From: an uncultured Treponema sp.
Lineage (GTDB): Bacteria; Spirochaetota; Spirochaetia; Treponematales; Treponemataceae
Length of the DNA stretch: 64,000 bases
Assembly: GCA_934718065.1 (NCBI GenBank)
Contig: CAKUZR010000003.1
Span: 132,079 to 196,078 of the forward strand
Reading direction: 5' to 3'
Made by a program: the position numbers and the translations under genes. Each line of letters begins with the position of its first letter. Within the stretch, counting starts at the first letter, position 1. Below, one piece after another: positions 58,822 through 64,000 of this stretch. The notes beneath the pieces were generated by a model, which was not told where the DNA came from, searched no databases, and saw only the letters and a list, made by a program, of their open reading frames with translations.

Positions 58822-60141
58822 CTATTCCGCTTTCTTAAAAAATATAATCAAAGGAGAAATTCCGCGCTCCCTGAAAAGACTATTGTCCAGAACCGCGCCA
58901 GTCGCATCTTCAAACCGGAGACCGTTTTCTTCAATCTTATAGAAGAAATTAACTTCCTTGCTCATTCCGTCAAATTTGAATGAAAGAACTCCGTCGTAAG
59001 CCTGAGCCAGCGAGCGCACAAGGAAATATTTTACCTGAACAGTTCCAGTATTTTTCGCAGAAGAAGAAATCACGCCAGGCACAAGAAGATTTTTGTTGCT
59101 CCAAGCGAAGGAATGATCCTCGTTCAAAGTCAGCTGGCCGTAGCTTGAAGAACGGAAATTCGGCCCGAACATATAAATCTGCTCGTATTCGCTTTCGCGG
59201 CGGTCTTTTTCATCCTGAACAAGCTGGTTTATGTCCGCATCAATTTTAACAAGGTTGAAATCCTCAGGCTTTCCGCTTTCGCCGGTGTATCTTACAACAA
59301 TGTAAACAGAATTTTTTACTGAAACAATAATCGGAATTCCGTTCAGCTTGAAAGATTTCGCGTTCAAAATTGTGTTGTCCTCAGAAGCGCCCGTGTAGTC
59401 CCATTCCTTGTTCTTAACTTCAGGCATATTGAATGAAAGCCTGTTCGTTTCCTCGTCAAGGTGAAGATTGTAGTCAAGATTGATTCTTGCCGGATCAATT
59501 CTGCCGGAATCAATCATTTTTTTATACGATTCCGGATACCAAATTCCTTTCAGCATTTCTGTAAGCTCGGCGTCAACGTGATTTTCCTCTTCAACAACCT
59601 CGCCGCTAATCTGGTTTCCGTTTATGTCCATTTCAAAAGGCCGAAGATTGTAGCTGAAGCACCAGCCAGTCGTTCCATCAGAAGTAAGAACCCTGAGCCA
59701 GTCGCCTTCAAGAGGATTTTTTCCAGCATAAACCGCCTGTCCTTTTCCCTTGTAAAGAATTTTTATTGTCTCGGCTTTTTTCAGACGGTAAACCTGCTTT
59801 GCCGTGTTCACAGGCTCCGCGCGCATCGGAAGACCGTCCAGCGCAACCGAAGCATAAATGTGCCTGAAATCCTTGTAGCCTTCCGCTGTTTTTCTAGCCT
59901 TGAATTTCATTTCCGGAGAAGTTATCTGCCACAAAGGAATTTCAATTTTTCCCTGGGCAGTGCCAATTACATAAACCTGGGAAATATTTGAGCGGATATA
60001 AACCGGAACCAAATCACCGTCCTGCAGCTGATGCTCAGGCAAATTCCACAAAAGAACGCCGTATCCTTTTATGCGGCTTCCGCAAGAAATAAAAAGCCCC
60101 GCAAAAAGAGCCAGCAATGAAATCAAAGTAAGTTTACGCAT
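58822..60141 (-). CDS. SH3-domain lipoprotein
   Basis: 439 residues from the ATG at 60141. The signal MRKLTLISLLALFAGLFISC has a lipobox (L-F-I-S-C), so the mature protein is lipid-anchored at Cys20. A bacterial SH3 domain follows at about 105-185 (DGLPMRAEPVNTAKQVYRL...WLRVLTSDGTTGWCFSYNL). The C-terminal ~240 residues are beta-rich, with GQLTLNEDHSFAWSNKNLLVP. No catalytic motif is seen; binding to peptidoglycan or an envelope partner is likely. TAAAAT ends 7 nt before the ATG, another leaderless-type start. The ABC-F gene follows on the same transcript. Confidence 0.83.
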   Translation of the reverse strand: MRKLTLISLLALFAGLFISCGSRIKGYGVLLWNLPEHQLQDGDLVPVYIRSNISQVYVIGTAQGKIEIPLWQITSPEMKFKARKTAEGYKDFRHIYASVALDGLPMRAEPVNTAKQVYRLKKAETIKILYKGKGQAVYAGKNPLEGDWLRVLTSDGTTGWCFSYNLRPFEMDINGNQISGEVVEEENHVDAELTEMLKGIWYPESYKKMIDSGRIDPARINLDYNLHLDEETNRLSFNMPEVKNKEWDYTGASEDNTILNAKSFKLNGIPIIVSVKNSVYIVVRYTGESGKPEDFNLVKIDADINQLVQDEKDRRESEYEQIYMFGPNFRSSSYGQLTLNEDHSFAWSNKNLLVPGVISSSAKNTGTVQVKYFLVRSLAQAYDGVLSFKFDGMSKEVNFFYKIEENGLRFEDATGAVLDNSLFRERGISPLIIFFKKAE

Positions 60142-60221
60142 AAAAACAATTTTAACAGAAAGATGAAATAATGAAAACAAGGCGCGCCGCCAAGGATGAA
60201 AAATATCCGCGCGGCAAAAAA

Positions 60222-60698
60222 CTACTGCTCCTTGACCAGTTTTCCGGTGATATGCTCGATTGAAAATTCAAGGCACTGAACACGGCTGAAAGCCTGCGCC
60301 ATCTCTTTTTTAAGATATTCCTCGTCATCAGTGAACTTTTTAACAAGCCGGGTGCAAATTTCCTCCGATTTTTTCAAATCAGTCACAAGCCGAATCTTTC
60401 CGAACGCCACAACGCTTTTTATATTCAAAGCCCATTCGCCTTCATTCACAAAACCTTTGTCACAAACACAAAAACTCGCCTTCTCATAATTTTTAATCGC
60501 ATCAATTTTGTGCCCGACTTTCGCGCCGTGAAAATAAATCTTTCCATCCGATTCATCATAAAAATGGCTGAGCGGAATCCCATACGGATAGCCATCATCC
60601 CCCAGCAACGAAAGAATTCCACGCTTCTCATTTTTCAGAATCTCCACGCACTCCGCCTCCGAAATCTGCTGCCCGAACCGCCTCATCTGCCTGAACAT
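60222..60698 (-). CDS. Pyridoxamine 5'-phosphate oxidase-like flavin protein (NimA-type)
   Basis: 158 residues. It begins MFRQMRRFGQQISEAECVEIL and has the split-barrel features GILSLLGDDGYPYGIPLSHFYDESDGKIYFHGA and KASFCVCDKGFV. This subgroup binds FMN or F420-like flavins and includes 5-nitroimidazole reductases (Nim); resistance cannot be predicted from sequence alone. GGAGG lies 8 nt before the ATG. It stands alone between the lipoprotein operon and the AT-rich region, and may mark the edge of the native chromosome. Confidence 0.9.
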   Translation of the reverse strand: MFRQMRRFGQQISEAECVEILKNEKRGILSLLGDDGYPYGIPLSHFYDESDGKIYFHGAKVGHKIDAIKNYEKASFCVCDKGFVNEGEWALNIKSVVAFGKIRLVTDLKKSEEICTRLVKKFTDDEEYLKKEMAQAFSRVQCLEFSIEHITGKLVKEQ

Positions 60699-60767
60699 AA
60701 AATTTCCTCCAAAAGAATATTAGGCAAAAAAAGGGGATTTTTCAATATAATCACCACTATTATAATA

Positions 60768-61193
60768 CTATCTTTTTTTTAGAATAAGGTTTCCTTTATT
60801 TAACAAATCTTTACACTCTCTAATTTTACCAACAATCTTATCACTTTGAATTGTTTCTATATTCAAAGTGATATTGTCCAATATATTTATTATTTCATTT
60901 TCAATATCTTTAACGATTGCCGAACTTTTTACAGGCGAATATTTTACTTGGTCCTGAAATTCTATAATAATTTTTTTATCAACAATTTTTGTTTTTATAA
61001 ATTCCGCTTTTATATAAATATTATTAAGAAGTTGCTTATCAGAAAGACTTTCTCTTTCATCTAGCGCTATTTTGTTATTTAAAAACAATGTAATAATTAA
61101 AATAATCAGATAAATTCCGACAGCAAACGACTCAACAGAGTATTGATATATAACAAGAAGCGGATTAAATAAAAAGAATAATCCAACTATCAA
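60768..61193 (-). CDS. Small membrane protein of unknown function, uncertain or lost 5' end
   Basis: 141 residues from a TTG at 61193. Two N-terminal membrane segments (about 1-16 and 22-41) are followed by a charged, Ile/Lys-rich tail (about 45-141). The frame stays open upstream of the TTG (through EISVFFILNIHNF) to a TAA inside the tRNA fragment, with no ATG or GTG start and no Shine-Dalgarno, so the true start may have been removed when foreign DNA joined here. Codon use is far more AT-rich than in the genes below 60700. It is not recognised as a known family. Confidence 0.55.
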   Translation of the reverse strand: MIVGLFFLFNPLLVIYQYSVESFAVGIYLIILIITLFLNNKIALDERESLSDKQLLNNIYIKAEFIKTKIVDKKIIIEFQDQVKYSPVKSSAIVKDIENEIINILDNITLNIETIQSDKIVGKIRECKDLLNKGNLILKKR

Positions 61194-61263
61194 AGTAGAA
61201 AAAGCTAAAAAATTATGAATATTTAAAATAAAAAAGACTGAGATTTCCTCAACCTTTGCAGTT

Positions 61264-61300
61264 TAGCGGGGACAGGACTCGAACCTGCGGCCTCCGGGTA
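61264..61300 (-). other. 3' fragment of a tRNA gene (candidate attachment-site remnant)
   Basis: On the minus strand GGAGGCC, then a T-arm GCAGG-TTCGAGT-CCTGT, then CCCCGCT and a discriminator A read exactly like the last ~35 nt of a tRNA. The matching 5' half (acceptor AGCGGGG, D-arm and anticodon arm) is absent from the preceding 80 nt, so it is not a functional gene. Integrases commonly leave such a 3' copy at one end of an island. Confidence 0.75.
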
Positions 61301-61305
61301 AAAAA

Positions 61306-62724
61306 CTACACAAATAAATCATCCAAAATAACAACGGACTGTATACTTGAAGAATAACTGTTTTGAGCCAAACCGTACGTTGTAATCAAAGTCGGAAAGA
61401 TTGAATGCTTTGTTTCTGTAACTGTTGCAAGGTCACTTATTCTGTTACGGATTTTTTCATCTTCTTCTTGTTTTAATGTATATGTTGTTCCTGAATATTT
61501 CATTTCGCACAAGTTAATAACTTGGTCATCACGTACAATAAGCAAATCAATCTGAGAACCATAAATTCCTTTTTCAGCATCGCTCTTGCAAGACCACGAA
61601 TTAACTTCTGTATGAACTCCGGAAATTCCAAGTTTTACTTTAATTTGCTTTATATGTTCAAGGCAAACTCTTTCAAAAGCCAATCCTAGCCAGTTATTTA
61701 AAGCTGGATTATTAATTTGATTCGCCCAGTAATGCTCATCAGTCGGATAATTTTCTAAAAACTTATAATAGAATAAGGTGAAATTATCTATAAGTTGGAA
61801 AATTGAACCTTTAGCTTTCATTCCGAATGCATTATATTTTCTTATAAATCCGCAGCTTTCAAGCTCATCGAGTTTTACGGTTAAATCTCCAGAATTAGGA
61901 ATGTCTGTATTTTCAATTATTTCTTCGCGTGTCATTCCGATTTTTTTAGTGCCAAGAGCATTTATTATTTTAAGATATACTTCCGGATTCTTAAAAATTG
62001 AAGCGTACAGGTATTCAAATTCTTTTTTAAGAGGTGCATTCTTTTCAAATAAAATAGCATCGATATTTTGAACTAAACTAAGACCCTTTTTCAAGAAACT
62101 CCAATAAAAAGGAACACCGCCAAAAATCATGTAATATTGAAGAATTTGAATTCTATTGAAAGCAAGTTCATTTGATTTAACAAAGTCTTCACATTCTTTT
62201 AGTGAAAAGACTTGAAGTTTTATCTGTTCTGTAAGTCTGTTATAAAGTCCGCCTTTATTATGCACAACTTTAGAAAGCATCCAGGAAGTGGCTGAAGCAC
62301 ACACAATAAGAATTACATCTTTTCTAGCGGAAGCAAATGCATTCCAGAAGTTTTCAATGGCAATCATTAAATCACACTTAGGTGTATCCATCCATGAAAG
62401 TTCATCTATAAAAATGATTTTCTTATCTTCTCTAGATTCACGGATTACATCTTTTAGACCGTCGAATGCTTCGAGCCAATTTTCGGGCTTTCTCTTAAAC
62501 TTATATCCAGAATCTTTTAGTGATGAAGTAAATGCAAAGAGCTGATCTTTAAGTCCACCAGCTGACAAACCAGCATGCTGGAAAGTAAATTTATAATCAT
62601 AAGATTCTCTGACAAGGAATGTTTTTCCTACACGTCTTCGCCCATAAACAGCTACAAAATGAGACCTGTCATCTTTTGCAATTTTTTGGAGGAGTTCAAT
62701 TTCCTCTTTGCGTCCTATTATCAT
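61306..62724 (-). CDS. Second DUF234-type AAA ATPase
   Basis: 472 residues from the ATG at 62724, preceded by AAGGGTG; an ATG three codons earlier is less well placed. The P-loop is VYGRRRVGKTFLV (about 25-37), the Walker B IIFIDELSWMD (about 103), with a winged-helix segment (about 260-310) and a C-terminal nuclease-like domain (about 380-440) with SQIDLLIVRDD and CEMKYSG, the D...E-x-K pattern. It is a paralogue or relative of the protein at 54002-55423, but is clearly diverged and more AT-rich in codon use. An inverted repeat lies over its upstream region. It ends 5 bp from the tRNA fragment. Confidence 0.88.
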   Translation of the reverse strand: MIIGRKEEIELLQKIAKDDRSHFVAVYGRRRVGKTFLVRESYDYKFTFQHAGLSAGGLKDQLFAFTSSLKDSGYKFKRKPENWLEAFDGLKDVIRESREDKKIIFIDELSWMDTPKCDLMIAIENFWNAFASARKDVILIVCASATSWMLSKVVHNKGGLYNRLTEQIKLQVFSLKECEDFVKSNELAFNRIQILQYYMIFGGVPFYWSFLKKGLSLVQNIDAILFEKNAPLKKEFEYLYASIFKNPEVYLKIINALGTKKIGMTREEIIENTDIPNSGDLTVKLDELESCGFIRKYNAFGMKAKGSIFQLIDNFTLFYYKFLENYPTDEHYWANQINNPALNNWLGLAFERVCLEHIKQIKVKLGISGVHTEVNSWSCKSDAEKGIYGSQIDLLIVRDDQVINLCEMKYSGTTYTLKQEEDEKIRNRISDLATVTETKHSIFPTLITTYGLAQNSYSSSIQSVVILDDLFV

Positions 62725-62732
62725 AAAAAACA

Positions 62733-62787
62733 CCCTTATAATCTACTAAATCTATAATTTTTAACCACTTTAAGTAGATTATAGGGG
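62733..62787. promoter_or_regulatory. Inverted repeat upstream of the second ATPase gene
   Basis: CCCTTATAATCTACT (62733-62747) and AGTAGATTATAGGGG (62773-62787) match in 14 of 15 positions around a 25-nt spacer. The TATAATCTACT-type arms contain -10-like sequence, so the repeat is well placed to be an operator. No regulator gene is adjacent. Confidence 0.65.
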
Positions 62788-63059
62788 TATATGCAAAGTT
62801 TTGCAAGCTTATATCACGACAAATGTAAATCGCTTGTGAGATATATTTGTTCAGGAGAATATCCTGAAAAGAATTCGTCTGATGCAATCTGTGCAATCAT
62901 ATAAATGTCTCCGAAAAAATGTCGGTAGAGGGCAGCACTTCTCTGTCGCAAAATTTCATTGATAACAATGAAAAAGCCGCAACGGCTATCTCTGACGTAA
63001 CCGACTATTTAAATATATCATGGTAATATGTATGTTTCATTAAACTTAAAATTTAAAAA
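62788..63059. other. Non-coding gap between the second ATPase gene and the orphan gene
   Basis: With the adjoining inverted repeat this leaves ~335 bp without a gene. It includes the terminator at 62971-62987 and a small palindrome CATTGATAACAATG at about 62957-62970. Nothing else is recognised. Confidence 0.5.
62971..62987 (-). terminator. Terminator of the gene at 63060-63845
   Basis: On the minus strand AGCCG-TTG-CGGCT is followed by a run of T. It lies 72 bp downstream of the gene's stop codon. Confidence 0.65.
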
Positions 63060-63845
63060 TCATATAAGCTTTTCCAAAACATTCCTTACATACCAAATAT
63101 CTTCTCTAATCAAGATTTCTTTTGGAACAAGACAGATTTCATCTTCGAATGGTGTAACATATTTTAGAAAGACATTTTCTGGAAGAAGTTTTTTTACTTC
63201 AACCGCAAATTCAATTCCTTGTCTATGAAACATCTTCCAGTCAAAAGTCTTATTAATTTGCTCGATTGTGATTTCTCCTGATTCGAAAGGAACCAATACA
63301 TTCCACATATACTTATTAGTCCATTGCTGAATACCTTCAATATTCAATTTGATATCTTTGCCGTCTTCTAAAGTTAAAGTTTCTGCATTTCCTATACAGG
63401 TTCCTTCTTGATCCCAAAATAATCCGCCACCATCCAGTTCCATCTTCAAAAATAAAGTCTTATTATCTGCTGTTGCATTTATTTCTTCGAAATAAGCTGC
63501 ATTGTATACCTGCGCCATAATCTTTTCATACTCAGCTTTATCAAAATAATAAACTTCTTTATCAGATTCAGAACAGTATTCAAAAATTTTCCACTCGATT
63601 ATGTCATCAAAACCAATTACTTTTCCTACGAATGCAAAACATCCTGCAGATCCGCATTCACAATGCTGTAGGAAAATTTGATAACTATACGAGTTCAGAA
63701 TATCCATAAAACTTGCAGGATTATATTCGTCTTTTCCAATTTGTTTTCCATCAACATAAAAGTAAAATGCAAGATACTTTCCAAGACCATCGCCCTGTTC
63801 TATATCAACCGGCTTTGTTTTAAATGTTAATTTATTAACTTTCAT
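63060..63845 (-). CDS. Orphan protein of unknown function
   Basis: 261 residues, soluble, no signal peptide. It is beta-rich with an N-terminal MKVNKLTFKTKPVDI, a cysteine motif HCECGSAGCFAF (about 61-72) of the C-x-C-x4-C type, and several aromatic strands (EWKIFEYC, WKMFHRQGIEFAVEV). Small acidic proteins with a CGC...C motif occur among polymorphic-toxin immunity proteins, but I do not recognise a specific family. CAGGAG lies 7 nt before the ATG. It lies in the AT-rich region and appears to be a single-gene unit. Confidence 0.75.
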   Translation of the reverse strand: MKVNKLTFKTKPVDIEQGDGLGKYLAFYFYVDGKQIGKDEYNPASFMDILNSYSYQIFLQHCECGSAGCFAFVGKVIGFDDIIEWKIFEYCSESDKEVYYFDKAEYEKIMAQVYNAAYFEEINATADNKTLFLKMELDGGGLFWDQEGTCIGNAETLTLEDGKDIKLNIEGIQQWTNKYMWNVLVPFESGEITIEQINKTFDWKMFHRQGIEFAVEVKKLLPENVFLKYVTPFEDEICLVPKEILIREDIWYVRNVLEKLI

Positions 63846-64000
63846 TATTTACTCCTGCTTGTTTTATTTGATAATTATAAGTTTATTCTATTTTTTATTC
63901 ATTAAACTTGTACTTTAATGCTACGGTAAGCAGTAAAATATAATTCCCCATAAAAAAGGTTTCCAACCATCTGTTATAATGAAATTGCAACATACAAAAA

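Noticed and set aside
61225..61305. Complete tRNA gene
   Set aside because: Only the T-arm and 3' acceptor strand are present; no matching 5' acceptor strand, D-arm or anticodon arm is found.

Overview
The window looks like chromosomal DNA of a host-associated Treponema-type spirochaete. Evidence: a CarD-family gene overlapping a fused ispD-ispF gene, a very long spirochaete coiled-coil (SpiroCoCo-type) protein, large TPR and outer-membrane proteins with Sec signals, a giant fused 2-hydroxyacyl-CoA dehydratase activase, and a complete rnfCDGEAB operon, which implies anaerobic, ion-gradient-based energy metabolism. No replication origin, rRNA, intact tRNA or CRISPR array was seen.

Layout. 1-1000: 5' part of an acetolactate synthase gene (minus strand) behind a branched-chain amino-acid attenuator with a visible leader peptide. 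1000-7800: DUF6078-like protein, RqcH/NFACT protein, PAP2-like protein, DEAD-box helicase, CarD and IspDF. 7800-26800 (all minus): an exported alpha-amylase, then an envelope block (coiled-coil protein, HAD hydrolase, TonB-like, ExbD, ExbB, beta-barrel protein, 952-residue TPR protein), then a secreted protein and the dehydratase activase. 26900-36100: a MITE-like repeat, murJ, an M24 peptidase, an acidic TPR protein, a LamG/FN3 protein and uvrC. 36100-48000: a DUF6261-like protein, flavin reductase-rubredoxin, a second MITE copy, GNAT, DAHP synthase, Ste24-like protease, an orphan adenine methylase, a degenerate PurH-like protein, mraY, an M20 peptidase and an S41 protease. 48600-53900: the Rnf operon. 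54000-60700: a DUF234-type ATPase and its XRE neighbour around a 41-bp perfect palindrome, then galE, an ABC-F protein, an SH3 lipoprotein and a flavin/PLP-barrel protein. 60770-64000: AT-rich accessory DNA with a 3' tRNA fragment, a second DUF234-type ATPase and an orphan protein.

Patterns that cut across genes. (1) Many operon-leading genes have a -10 hexamer only 6-9 nt before the start codon, so their mRNAs are probably leaderless; internal genes have Shine-Dalgarno sequences instead. (2) Three unrelated intergenic regions carry tandem arrays of short GAA/TTC-type dyads with periods of 21, 41 and 22 bp, close to whole helical turns. (3) A ~205-bp element with terminal inverted repeats ending in TA occurs twice in opposite orientation, with a degenerate third fragment.

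How the genes fit together: Rnf couples ferredoxin/NAD redox to an ion gradient; the ExbB/ExbD/TonB set would spend such a gradient at the outer membrane; MurJ, MraY and the coiled-coil protein serve envelope growth; the amylase feeds sugar fermentation; and the attenuated ilvB and DAHP synthase indicate amino-acid biosynthesis.
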